DNA of 33,372 nucleotides from Flintibacter muris. Its GTDB lineage: Bacteria > Bacillota > Clostridia > Oscillospirales > Oscillospiraceae. The notes beneath the pieces are model-generated. The model searched no databases. It saw only the letters and a list, made by a program, of their open reading frames with translations, and was not told the DNA's origin. Below are positions 15,177 through 22,370 of the stretch, one piece after another; position 1 is the first letter of the stretch; every line of letters begins with the position of its first letter. The stretch lies in the NCBI RefSeq assembly GCF_943192995.1, contig NZ_CALPCP010000040.1:1-33372 (forward strand), written 5' to 3'. Position numbers and translations under genes: made by a program.

Positions 15177-15466
15177 ATCATCAGCTCGTAGACCTGATCC
15201 AGCAGGAACAGCCCCCGTTTAGCGTCCTCCGCCCTGGCGATACCGGCGTTGACGCTGCGGGCGATCTGGTTAATATTGTTGCCGATGTGGTGGATCTCCG
15301 TCCGCAGCTCCTTGATCTCCTGGGAGGGGCGGGCCTTGACCTCCGTTCCCAACAGCAGGCGGCGCAGATAGGCCGTCTTGGATAGACCGCAGAGACGGGC
15401 GCTGTGTTCCAACAGTTCTTTTTCTTCCTTGGACAGCCGCAGGCATATCTCGTATTTCTTTTGCAT
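15128..15466 (-). CDS. mobC: MobC-type mobilization accessory protein
   Basis: This 112-residue basic protein has a ribbon-helix-helix-like start (KYEICLRLSKEEKELLEHSARLCGLSKTAYLRRLL) and the MobC signature EIHHIGNNINQIARSVNAG at about residues 65-83. MobC proteins bind oriT next to the nick site and help the relaxase open the strands. The start ATG at 15466 follows AAAGGAGCGTTG. No relaxase gene follows; the next gene is an integrase fragment. The relaxase must therefore be elsewhere in the element or lost. The 200 bp upstream contain palindromes typical of an oriT. Confidence 0.9.
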   Translation of the reverse strand: MQKKYEICLRLSKEEKELLEHSARLCGLSKTAYLRRLLLGTEVKARPSQEIKELRTEIHHIGNNINQIARSVNAGIARAEDAKRGLFLLDQVYELMICRSRPPLKSTEVLVK

Positions 15467-15479
15467 CAACGCTCCTTTC

Positions 15480-15640
15480 CACGGCCTGTGGGCCGCAAAA
15501 TTTCCGCCCGCAGGCGGCATTGGGGTCAGGGGCTTACCCCTGCAAGCGCGCAAAAGATATCTTTGCGCTATGCTTGCGCCGACACCGCCCAGGGGGCGGT
15601 GTCGGCCTCGGCCCCGCCAGCGGCGGGGCTTCGCTCCAAG
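15480..15640. other. Candidate oriT region upstream of mobC
   Basis: A cluster of inverted repeats lies immediately 5' of mobC: GGGGC...CCCCTG at about 15524-15542, GCGCAAA...TTTGCGC around GATATC at 15548-15570, and CCGACACCGCC / GGCGGTGTCGG at about 15577-15605. It also includes TTGCAGGGGTAAGCCCC on the minus strand. Position and structure fit an origin of transfer, since MobC binds such sites. No nick site can be fixed from sequence alone. Confidence 0.45.
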
Positions 15641-15694
15641 CGGTAGGTTGATTGGAACGGGCGGGCGGCGCCCGCTCTCTCGAAGAGAAAATCA

Positions 15695-16090
15695 TCACCG
15701 CTCCCGCTGGCGCCGGGGCTGCCGGAGCTTCAGATCGTAGTGGTCTACCGGCACATCACGCAGATCCAGGCTCCGCTTTTCGGGGATATAGCACGAATAC
15801 CGGGCGTAGTTGTAGCCTTGGCAGTCCACCAGGATACCGTCCCTGCGGCCCCTGGTGGTCACCAGCAGGCAGCGGGTCACTCCTTTGTCGTAGCCAGTAA
15901 GGTGCTTATTGGGGATGAGGAAGGGCATATCCCGCAGTAAATTAGCGGAAAAGTTCTGAAACTGTTGGCCGGTCAGTTGAAGGATCTTGACCACCTCCAC
16001 CTGGATGGGCTGTGCGGTCTTTACCTCCATCAGCTCCTGGGCATGGCTGGCTTTGAAGAAAAAACAGCCGTAGATCGTAGATTTTGGCAA
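15695..16090 (-). CDS. Conserved conjugative-element protein, unknown function (DUF6329-like)
   Basis: This 131-residue protein has no signal peptide or TM helix. It contains a central FSANLLRDMPFLIPNKHL segment and a C-terminal RCLLVTTRGRRDGILVDCQG, seen in its landmarks. I associate it tentatively with DUF6329-type proteins of Firmicutes conjugative elements. The start is TTG at 16090 because AGGAGGTGAGAAG directly precedes it. Upstream in-frame codons (to 16165) run into the terminator of the VapD gene. It lies between that terminator and the oriT-like region, so it probably has its own promoter or is read with mobC. Confidence 0.55.
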   Translation of the reverse strand: MPKSTIYGCFFFKASHAQELMEVKTAQPIQVEVVKILQLTGQQFQNFSANLLRDMPFLIPNKHLTGYDKGVTRCLLVTTRGRRDGILVDCQGYNYARYSCYIPEKRSLDLRDVPVDHYDLKLRQPRRQRER

Positions 16091-16145
16091 CTTCTCACCT
16101 CCTGCCGGGTGTAATAGATTCACCCAGATTTCTGTAAAAAGAGAA

Positions 16146-16170
16146 GCAAGGTGAATAGTATTCACCTTGC
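16146..16170 (-). terminator. 25-bp palindrome terminating the VapD operon
   Basis: This is a perfect palindrome, GCAAGGTGAATA G TATTCACCTTGC, starting 4 bp after the VapD stop. On the minus strand it is followed by TTCTCTTTTTAC, a broken T run. It could act as an intrinsic terminator of the long minus-strand operon. The perfect symmetry also fits a dimeric repressor operator for the next gene. Confidence 0.6.
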
Positions 16171-16173
16171 CGT

Positions 16174-16572
16174 CTATCGTTCCTGCATTGCTTTTCTGTT
16201 TTTCTGCCGTTCCCGCCGAACAGGCGGCGGCAGGAGTTCAGCGGGCGGCGTATGGTCGCGCAGCAGGCCCAGGAGGCTGTGCCGCGCCCCGATGTTTGTT
16301 GCCGTGATCTCCCTGACGCAGTGCCGCAGCCAGGGAAGCTGTTCCGCCATCTTCTGGGTCAGGAGGGCAACGTCCAGTGCAGTCAGCTTCTCCGTGGAGA
16401 CATACACGGAATACTGTCGCCGCTCAAAGCCGTTGGTCTCCATAAACCGCCGGATGTCCTTGTAGGCCCGCTTGAAAAACTGCGGGTCCCGGCCCGTCTC
16501 CTTGCGGGGATAGTGCTGTCTCAGCGCCTCCTGGCTCAGATCGAAGGTGATTTCTTTCCGGCTCATCCCCAT
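16174..16572 (-). CDS. VapD-family (Cas2-like) endoribonuclease
   Basis: This 132-residue protein has a VapD-like layout: ITFDLSQEALRQHYP near the start, RAYKDIRRFMETNGFERRQYSVYVS at about residues 35-60, then ALLTQKMAEQLPWLRHCVREI. VapD proteins are small ferredoxin-fold RNases related to Cas2 and act as toxins or host-persistence factors. A basic tail (PVRRERQKNRKAMQER) follows. The gene starts 1 bp after the stop of the preceding small ORF; the ribosome binding site is weak, suggesting coupling. The ATG at 16572 is chosen, and a second ATG two codons later is possible. A terminator follows. Family match is by motif, not database search. Confidence 0.7.
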   Translation of the reverse strand: MGMSRKEITFDLSQEALRQHYPRKETGRDPQFFKRAYKDIRRFMETNGFERRQYSVYVSTEKLTALDVALLTQKMAEQLPWLRHCVREITATNIGARHSLLGLLRDHTPPAELLPPPVRRERQKNRKAMQER

Positions 16573-16573
16573 G

Positions 16574-16876
16574 TTACACAGCACCCCGTGCCTTTCCGGC
16601 CTGGGCGAGTACGTCCTCCTCGCCGTCCTCATCCTGCCAGACGCAGGCGGTGGCGCAGGCCATGAACCAGTCCGAGCGCAGCAGAGACAGGATAATATCC
16701 CACATACACGCGAAGTCATCGCCGTGGCCCTTGTCCTGGAAGGACAGGGGGTCACCCTCGGAGACACAGGGCAGGCTGTGGGCGGCGAACAGGCTTTTTA
16801 CCGTCCGGTGAACATCCTCCAGCGTGTGGCCTCGCCGCTCTACGGCGGCTTTGTCAAAGGAAAATTTCACTTTCAT
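16574..16876 (-). CDS. Small acidic protein upstream of VapD, possible antitoxin
   Basis: This 100-residue soluble protein begins MKVKFSFDKAAVERRGHTLEDVHRTV, has a middle CMWDIILSLLRSDWFMACATACVW and an acidic stretch DEDGEEDV near residue 83. No family is recognised. The start ATG follows AGGAGGTGTCGCAAA. It sits one base before the VapD-like gene, an arrangement typical of antitoxin-toxin pairs, but also seen with unrelated conjugative-element genes. The function is not known; antitoxin is a hypothesis from position only. Confidence 0.55.
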   Translation of the reverse strand: MKVKFSFDKAAVERRGHTLEDVHRTVKSLFAAHSLPCVSEGDPLSFQDKGHGDDFACMWDIILSLLRSDWFMACATACVWQDEDGEEDVLAQAGKARGAV

Positions 16877-16961
16877 TTTGCGACACCTCCTGTTGTTTGG
16901 TAGCCCACATCATACCGCACCTTTTTGACAATATCCAGATGAATCGGCAGACAGTTATCGG

Positions 16962-18506
16962 TCACGCCGCCTGGGCCAGCTCCTGGGCGATCCGCTCCCT
17001 GGCGAGGCGGGCGTACTCGTCTGTCACCTCAATGCCGGTGGCGGTGTAGCCCTCCAGCACGGCGGCCAGGACAGTGGTGCCGGACCCGGCGAAGGGGTCC
17101 AGGATGTGCCCGCCCGGCTCGGTGATTTTCACGATGTCCCGCATGAGCTGCAGGGGCTTCTCCGTCAGGTGGATGCGGTTCTGGGGGTTGCCGTACTTGA
17201 ACACCCCCGGCAGGCAGGGGACGGGGCGGTTGATGGGCATATCGCCGTTGGAGCCCCAGACGATGTACTCGGCCTGCTGGCGGAAGCGGCCTTTCTGGGG
17301 GCGGGAGTTGCCCTTGTCCCAGACGGCGGTGCCGCGCCAGATCCAGCCTGCCCACTGGAGGGCATCGGAAGCGGCGGGGAGCTGTCGCCAGTCAATGAAC
17401 ATACACACCGGCGCTCCCAGCTTGCACAGCTTCCGGGCGTCTGCCAGCCACTCCGCCGCCCAGCGGGTCCAGGAACGCTGATCCTTGGCGTCCCCCTCGA
17501 AGGGCGGGGGCGCGCTGTCGCCCATGCTGGAATACTTCTTGGCGGTGGACTTGTTCTTCTCCGCCTGGGTGCGGCCCCCGGAAGCGTAGGGCGGGTCGGT
17601 GATGACGGCGTCAAAGGTTCCAGGGGAGAAACCTCCCAGCAGCTTCAGGGCATCGCCCTGGATGATCTCCCACTTGGGATTATCGCTCACATGGCGCTTC
17701 AGCAGCGCGGCCCCGCCGCCCAGGAAGACGGCGGGCATGGCACGGGCATCCAGCCCACTCTCCGCGATGGCGGACAGCAGGCGGCGGACGTAGGCCCCGG
17801 CCTCCCGATGGATGATCTCCCTGGCCTGTTCGCCGGTGCTGCCAGCCTCACCCCGGAGGACACTTTCGATCTGCGCCGCCGTCATGGACAGGCCCAGGGC
17901 GCGGCGCACCTGCTCCGCGATCTCATCCAAACAGCGAATCATGCCCAGCTCCAGGCTCCGGCAGGTGGCGGCGTTGGGGGTGCGGTTGTCCAGCCGCATC
18001 AGATCCACCGTCCAGCCCCCGATGTCCGCCACGATGACGGAGGGTTCGTCCAGCAGTTCCTGCTGGGTGAGGACGGCGGCGTAGCCCTGGGGGAACAGGG
18101 ACACCTCCGCGATGGTGACGGTGTAGGCGATGCCCTCGTAGCGGAAGGACACCGGCTGGCCGTCCCGGAGCAGGTAGGCCCGGAACTTCTTCTTGTCCCG
18201 CCCGAAGCTGGTGAGGGGCAGGCCCGCCGCAAGATGGACAGCGGCGGTGGGTTCCGCGCCCCGGTGGGCCAGCTCTTTGGCAATAGCGGCGAGGGTCAAG
18301 AGGTAGTAGTCCTCTGTGACCGTTTTGTCTTTCTGGAGCGGCTGGCGTCCGCTGCCCACCACATAGAACCTGCCGCCGTATTCCAGCACATCCTTCTGGG
18401 TGTAGGGTTCATGCTCATACTCCACCAGCCCGGTGGGGTACGAAAAATGGGTGGACTTCATGGCGGCATACCCATGATCCACCCCGATGGTGATGGTGTC
18501 GCTCAT
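16962..18506 (-). CDS. ParM-like actin fused to a DNA adenine/cytosine methyltransferase
   Basis: This 514-residue protein is a chimera. Residues 1-273 form an actin-like ParM/StbA fold, with phosphate-1 loop GVDHGYAAMK (8-17), phosphate-2 loop DIGGWTVDL (161-169) and adenosine loop FLGGGAALL (261-269). From about 277 (PKWEIIQGDALKLL) it becomes a DNA N6-adenine/N4-cytosine methyltransferase with DPPY (304-307), then TEKP (448-451) and DPFAGSGTT (470-478); motif IV before I marks a beta-type enzyme. In related elements I would expect two separate genes. The junction removes the C-terminal actin helices and the methylase N-terminus but keeps frame, so a deletion between adjacent genes is likely. 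The start ATG at 18506 overlaps the DUF4240 stop (ATGA). Both catalytic cores look intact. Confidence 0.85.
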   Translation of the reverse strand: MSDTITIGVDHGYAAMKSTHFSYPTGLVEYEHEPYTQKDVLEYGGRFYVVGSGRQPLQKDKTVTEDYYLLTLAAIAKELAHRGAEPTAAVHLAAGLPLTSFGRDKKKFRAYLLRDGQPVSFRYEGIAYTVTIAEVSLFPQGYAAVLTQQELLDEPSVIVADIGGWTVDLMRLDNRTPNAATCRSLELGMIRCLDEIAEQVRRALGLSMTAAQIESVLRGEAGSTGEQAREIIHREAGAYVRRLLSAIAESGLDARAMPAVFLGGGAALLKRHVSDNPKWEIIQGDALKLLGGFSPGTFDAVITDPPYASGGRTQAEKNKSTAKKYSSMGDSAPPPFEGDAKDQRSWTRWAAEWLADARKLCKLGAPVCMFIDWRQLPAASDALQWAGWIWRGTAVWDKGNSRPQKGRFRQQAEYIVWGSNGDMPINRPVPCLPGVFKYGNPQNRIHLTEKPLQLMRDIVKITEPGGHILDPFAGSGTTVLAAVLEGYTATGIEVTDEYARLARERIAQELAQAA

Positions 18507-19186
18507 CTGGATTCGCCTCGATTCTTCTTTATTCTTCTGCTCTTTTTTTCTGTGGCACGAACCATTTTGATTTCCGGGTTGGTGAGGTTCCAAGTATCGT
18601 CACGCTGCCTGATTCTCTGTGCCAACTCCTCCGGCGTCAAATATTTAGCGCATAGTTTTGGCAGGTAGGCGGCAGTCTCGCTCCAGGTATAGGGATACCC
18701 GATCCCTTCGCCATACACAATATCCGGCTCGATCTTCTCCGACCATGCACGGGATACGGCGGGGTCAAAATCTTCGTAAGTGTTCCGTCCAGTGAGTTCC
18801 TCATAAGCGTAATTACCTACATAGCAGATCGTTTCAAAACAGCAGTCCCCATAGACAGGTACATCCGCCAATGAGTCCGGGTCCTTCAGCGCGGCCATGT
18901 ACACATCTCTGCCCTGGGCGATCAGCCAGCCCCGGAAGTCGGTAAAACCGTCATCGGTGCAGCCGTCCAACATGACAGAGGCGGCGCTCCAGAGGCCGTA
19001 TTTGTATGCCGCCGCCCGATACGCAAAAGCGGCATAGTCGAAATTCAGGGCCTGCTCCGGCCCCATCTCTATCAGCCGGTCCTCCAGCCATTGGCAGAAG
19101 GCATCCTGGTCCTGGCCGCACTGCTCCTTTGCCTGGGCGATCAGTTCCCAGAAGGTGTCCTTGTTGATCTCACTGATACTGCTCAC
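18503..19186 (-). CDS. DUF4240 domain protein
   Basis: This 227-residue protein has the DUF4240 hallmark KDTFWELIAQAKEQCG at the start, then LWSAASVMLDGCTDDGFTDFRGWL and IAQGRDVYMAALKDPDSLAD at about residues 65-108. The function of DUF4240 is unknown; such proteins are common beside conjugation and immunity genes. The C-terminal 100 residues contain an acidic and aromatic stretch and a basic tail (EKKSRRIKKNRGE). It overlaps the gene upstream by 4 bp and the ParM-methylase gene by 4 bp, so it is part of the long minus-strand operon. Confidence 0.85.
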   Translation of the reverse strand: MSSISEINKDTFWELIAQAKEQCGQDQDAFCQWLEDRLIEMGPEQALNFDYAAFAYRAAAYKYGLWSAASVMLDGCTDDGFTDFRGWLIAQGRDVYMAALKDPDSLADVPVYGDCCFETICYVGNYAYEELTGRNTYEDFDPAVSRAWSEKIEPDIVYGEGIGYPYTWSETAAYLPKLCAKYLTPEELAQRIRQRDDTWNLTNPEIKMVRATEKKSRRIKKNRGESR

Positions 19187-19836
19187 CGTGTCTCACCTCC
19201 CCGTTTTGGCTGCGGGCTGTGCTGCTTCAGTTCCGTTATAGCGCCCGCCTCCTGCTCCGGCGATAAAAGGCTTTGAAAGCCCATGCGCTCCAGCACCTTT
19301 GCATAGAGCTGTTTTTCAAATGCCTGGTATTCGGAGGTAGAGGTATCCACCTCCCGCAGCGTGGCGGACTCGTAGGTGCTGCCGGGGATAATGTCCCAAT
19401 CCACCGCCTGGAAGTGGACGGCGGTCAGCCAGTCCAAGAGGCTGTGGCCGCTCATCTCCTCAAACAGTCCCCGGTTGTCCTCATAAGGGAAACAGGACGG
19501 CACATCGATCCCCGTCAGCTCCTTCGCCATGCGGTACAGCGTGAAGCCGCTGGGGTCCATGCCGGGGGAGATGGCATCGTAAAACCGTTTCAGCTCATCC
19601 GGCGTGGACAGCCGGGGGCAGAACTCCTCCAGGGCGTCCTGGAGCGCCTCTGCCTTGCTGGACAGGAACTTTGTGTAGTCTTTTTGCTCCTCCAATGTGA
19701 GCCGCAGTGAGCCTTGCTCCTGTTCGCTCTGTTCCAGCGCCTGCTGTGCCTGCCACAGCTCAGACCGGGCGGTCTCCAGCTCGGCGCGGGCGGCGGGGTA
19801 CTCCCGGATGGCCCGGATGATGTCTTTCAGTCCCAT
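19183..19836 (-). CDS. Coiled-coil conjugative-element protein, unknown function
   Basis: This 217-residue protein begins MGLKDIIRAIREYPAARAEL. Residues 15-68 are a heptad-like coiled coil rich in Glu, Gln and Leu. A mixed domain follows (ELTGIDVPSCFPYEDN, LDWLTAVHFQAVDWDIIPGS). It is unrecognised at family level, though it resembles operon companions of ParM in Firmicutes conjugative elements. The start ATG at 19836 follows GGGGTGAGG. It lies 2 bp after the stop of the upstream gene and overlaps DUF4240 by 4 bp. Confidence 0.7.
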   Translation of the reverse strand: MGLKDIIRAIREYPAARAELETARSELWQAQQALEQSEQEQGSLRLTLEEQKDYTKFLSSKAEALQDALEEFCPRLSTPDELKRFYDAISPGMDPSGFTLYRMAKELTGIDVPSCFPYEDNRGLFEEMSGHSLLDWLTAVHFQAVDWDIIPGSTYESATLREVDTSTSEYQAFEKQLYAKVLERMGFQSLLSPEQEAGAITELKQHSPQPKRGGETR

Positions 19837-19838
19837 CC

Positions 19839-20258
19839 TCACCCCGCCTTTCGGAACCGGGAGAGCAGTTGATCCAGCACACGGATGCGGCCCCGCACCT
19901 TCCCGGAGGATACGTCCAGCCCCTTCATCTGGCACCGGATGCGGTAACGTATGGCTTTGAGGTCCTGCCGGTCGCTGCAGCACTCTATCACGATGTACTC
20001 GCTGCCGCGGGCCAGTACCTCCCGCCTGCCGTTCTCATCCCGGATGCTGGACATCAGCCGCTGGCCCAGCCGCTTCCGGTAGCTGTTCTGGAGGGCTTCC
20101 GCGTCCCCGGATACGCCATGCTTTTTCAAAATAGCGGCGATCTCCCCGGAGCTGATCCGCATCTTGGCGGACAGCACATCCATGATCTCGTCCTCCGCCG
20201 CAGGGGGCAGGAGGGGCTTGGGAGGCCCCGCCGCCCGCGCGGGCTGCTGTTTGCTCAT
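19839..20258 (-). CDS. Small basic protein, unknown function
   Basis: This 139-residue protein has a Pro/Ala-rich start (residues 1-20). A helical segment of about 22-75 follows (EDEIMDVLSAKMRISSGEIAAIL, EALQNSYRKRLGQRLMSS), then a beta-rich second half (RREVLARGSEYIVIECCSDR, AIRYRIRCQMKGLDVSS). The first part could be a winged-helix DNA-binding domain. No named family is recognised. It overlaps the neighbouring genes by 4 bp on one side and sits in the ParB-ParM operon, which suggests a maintenance or partition role. Confidence 0.65.
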   Translation of the reverse strand: MSKQQPARAAGPPKPLLPPAAEDEIMDVLSAKMRISSGEIAAILKKHGVSGDAEALQNSYRKRLGQRLMSSIRDENGRREVLARGSEYIVIECCSDRQDLKAIRYRIRCQMKGLDVSSGKVRGRIRVLDQLLSRFRKAG

Positions 20259-21001
20259 CGCTCCACCCCTTTCTTTTCACGGGAATTTTTGATATTTTTG
20301 GGATGCTCCGGCAGCGGTACCCCAACATCCTCCGGGCAATAGAGATACATCCCCTTGACGGCATGGGCCTGCTCCGAAACAAAACCGACAGGCGCGTCCT
20401 CCAGGCTGGCCACGGCCATGACCGTCCGCCTGCGCCGGTCCCGCCGGGAGGTGTAGCTGTATTGATGATCCCCGTCCCGGTAGATGTGGATGCCCTCCGG
20501 CTCCCCGCGCTGTCTGGCGTAGGTGGTTACAGCGTCTTTCTCCGCAATAAACGGGGGAATGACGCCCTTCTGCAGCTCCGGGCCGATGCTGTTGACATAG
20601 TGAACCATCTCCCGGATGTTCCGGCAGTCGAACTCCGGCGCGTCAAAGCCGTACCGCTCCGTGACCAGCGCCCACTTCATGCGCTCATGGGGACTGTCCA
20701 AGGAGATCACAAAATATTTCCCATCCCGATTCCCGGACAGCGGCTCGAAGCGGACATCGTCATACAGCGGCCCGTTCAAGGTGCAGTTATTTTTGAACCA
20801 AACGTAGTAGTTGTCCAGGATAAAGGGATCGGTGATGCCCATGACCACCCGGCCTATCTTCTTCAGCCGTCCGGCCAGGGCGTGGTCCTGGCAGAACCAG
20901 TCATACCAGCCAGCCCTGCACTGGGTGTATCTGTCCTGGAGGTTAAAAGCCCCGGCCCGAAACTGCTCCTGCCACTGGCGGACAGACAGTTCATCCGGCA
21001 T
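20255..21001 (-). CDS. Conserved conjugative-element protein, unknown function
   Basis: This 248-residue soluble protein starts MPDELSVRQWQEQFRAGAF. It has a Trp/Tyr-rich middle (WYDWFCQDHALAGRLKK, DNYYVWFKNNC, FEPLSGNRDGKYFVISLDSP). I know similar unnamed proteins next to ParB in Tn1549-like elements but no function. The start is the ATG at 21001 after GGGAGGTGACGGCG; an upstream in-frame extension to 21070 overlaps parB and has no ribosome binding site. It overlaps parB by 11 bp and the next gene by 4 bp. Confidence 0.7.
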   Translation of the reverse strand: MPDELSVRQWQEQFRAGAFNLQDRYTQCRAGWYDWFCQDHALAGRLKKIGRVVMGITDPFILDNYYVWFKNNCTLNGPLYDDVRFEPLSGNRDGKYFVISLDSPHERMKWALVTERYGFDAPEFDCRNIREMVHYVNSIGPELQKGVIPPFIAEKDAVTTYARQRGEPEGIHIYRDGDHQYSYTSRRDRRRRTVMAVASLEDAPVGFVSEQAHAVKGMYLYCPEDVGVPLPEHPKNIKNSREKKGVER

Positions 21002-21914
21002 CGCCGTCACCTCCCGGCAGCAACGATTCCAAAATGCCGGCGATGGTGGAGAACACCTCCGCCAGCTCACGGGCGTCCTTCACGCTGTCCTCGATCTCCT
21101 CCCGCGTCATGCGGGTGCATTCCGTCCAGATGCGGACGTTTTCCTCCGTGGGAGTCAGCAGCACGGCCTTTTCAAAGGCTTTGCAGAACAAATCAGCGAT
21201 TCTACCCCTTCGGTCGGCCTCCGCGTCACACTGCCGGATCTCCTTTTTCGCCTTTTCCAGCTCCACCGCCAGGGCGGCGGCCTCCTCCCGCTGCTCCTCC
21301 GGCAGCTCCCGCATCTGCCGGGTGATGTTGTAGCCCTGGTTGATGGACAAATCGCCGCTGTCCAGGGCCTCCTTCACAGCGGCGGGGGCGTGTTCATCGA
21401 TCTGCATGACCTTGCCCATGGTGCGTTCCCCCAGGCCGACAGCGTCCGCCAGCTCCCTGCGGGTGTCCACAGGGTCAGAGTGGACTTCCGGCAATGTTGC
21501 CGAAAGTCCACTATCATACTGATTCCCATGGTATTCCTGCTGATTGGCCCTCGCCCTGGCCTCAATGTCCGGCTTCAGCCGGAGGGCGATCTTGCCCAGC
21601 TCCCACTTGTCCAGGTTGCGGCGGCCCTTCTGGGTGTCCAGCGCCCACTGCTTGGCCTCCAGCATATCTTCAAACGAGAACACGGCCATCTGGTAGGGCA
21701 GGCCGTGCTGTTCGCACAGCCTCTGCCGGTTGTGGCCGTCAATGACCACCATGTCCTCGTTGACGATGACCGGGGAGTAGCAGCCGTTTTTCAGAATGTC
21801 CGTTTCCAGGGCGGCGAGCTGCTCCCCCGTCAGCGGGGGGAGCAGTTCAGTCATCTCAGGCAGGACGGTGGGGATGCGCTCCGTACTGCTGTATATGGTT
21901 CCGGTGTTGTGCAT
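20991..21914 (-). CDS. ParB/Spo0J-type partition protein with ParB nuclease-like domain
   Basis: This 307-residue protein has a ParB N-terminal domain at about residues 20-100 (LPPLTGEQLAALETDI, PVIVNEDMVVIDGHNRQRLCEQ, the DGHNR box). A helix-turn-helix region at about 140-200 follows (TRRELADAVGLGERTMGKVMQID... LSINQGYNITRQM), then a coiled-coil tail. ParB proteins bind parS-like sites and aid segregation of plasmids or circularised elements, here together with the downstream ParM. The DNA coding for residues 135-145 contains a 32-bp hairpin (21480-21511). The start ATG overlaps the SSB stop by 1 bp. CTP-binding motifs typical of chromosomal ParB (GxxRxxA) are replaced by DGHNRQR, as in phage and element ParB. 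Confidence 0.88.
   Translation of the reverse strand: MHNTGTIYSSTERIPTVLPEMTELLPPLTGEQLAALETDILKNGCYSPVIVNEDMVVIDGHNRQRLCEQHGLPYQMAVFSFEDMLEAKQWALDTQKGRRNLDKWELGKIALRLKPDIEARARANQQEYHGNQYDSGLSATLPEVHSDPVDTRRELADAVGLGERTMGKVMQIDEHAPAAVKEALDSGDLSINQGYNITRQMRELPEEQREEAAALAVELEKAKKEIRQCDAEADRRGRIADLFCKAFEKAVLLTPTEENVRIWTECTRMTREEIEDSVKDARELAEVFSTIAGILESLLPGGDGDAG
21480..21511. repeat. 32-bp near-perfect palindrome inside the ParB gene
   Basis: The arms GTGGACTTCCGGCAA and TTGCCGAAAGTCCAC (14 of 15 pairs) are separated by TG. It falls in the linker between the ParB domain and the HTH. It may be an inserted REP-like unit or a protein-binding site kept within coding sequence. Confidence 0.6.
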
Positions 21915-22285
21915 CAGGCCGCCTCACCGGCGCTGCCGTCCTCGCTGGCCGCGCCAGCGGCCTCCTCCACCTTCCGGGGGGACAGGAACTCCACCTCGGT
22001 GGCCTTGATGAGAAATCCCGGCTGGTGGGTGGGGTCCTCCGCGAAGGTGATGGTTTCGAAGTCGCCAGAGGCGGCCAGCTTGCAGCCCTTCCAGGCGAAG
22101 GCGGCGCACCGCTCCGCCAGCGCGCCCCGGACCTTGATGGAGATGAAGTCGGTGAGCTTGTTGCCCTCCCGGTCCCGGTAGCGGCGGTCGGAGGCGATGC
22201 GCAGGATGGCGTAGGGCTTGCCGTCCTCATGGCACTTCAGCTCCACATCGTTGGTCAGGTTCCCGATTGCGGTAATTTTCAGCAT
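21914..22285 (-). CDS. ssb: Single-stranded DNA-binding protein
   Basis: This 123-residue protein has an OB-fold: MLKITAIGNLTNDVELKCHEDGKPYAILRIASDRRYRDREGNKLTDFIS is the N-terminal half described by its landmarks, followed by RCAAFAWKGCKLAASGDFET. The OB domain is about residues 1-104. The C-terminus is short and Ala/Glu-rich (GAASEDGSAGEAA) and lacks the DDDIPF tip that recruits partner proteins. It is typical of element-borne SSB proteins, which protect transferred single strands. The start ATG follows AAAAGGAGAAACGCT. It is the first gene of the ParB-ParM operon. Confidence 0.92.
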   Translation of the reverse strand: MLKITAIGNLTNDVELKCHEDGKPYAILRIASDRRYRDREGNKLTDFISIKVRGALAERCAAFAWKGCKLAASGDFETITFAEDPTHQPGFLIKATEVEFLSPRKVEEAAGAASEDGSAGEAA

Positions 22286-22325
22286 AGCGTTTCTCCTTTT
22301 CAGATGATGTTATTTATAATGTATA

Positions 22326-22350
22326 GGGGAGCCGCCTGCTGGCGGCCCCC
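22326..22350. terminator. Stem-loop after the surface-protein gene
   Basis: The stem GGGG-GCCGCC / GGCGGC-CCCC (22326-22336 with 22341-22350, one bulge) has a TGCT loop, about 20 nt past the surface-protein stop. The next minus-strand bases are TATACATTATAAAT, not a T run. It may attenuate rather than end transcription into ssb, and the TATAAT-like box may serve as a promoter. Confidence 0.45.
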
Positions 22351-22370
22351 CTGGGTGCGAATGGGAGGGA

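Noticed and set aside
17106..18668. Very long open frame on the plus strand opposite the ParM-methylase gene
   Set aside because: It is a mirror of a GC-rich gene on the minus strand, with no ribosome binding site and low-complexity Gly/Ala/Arg product.
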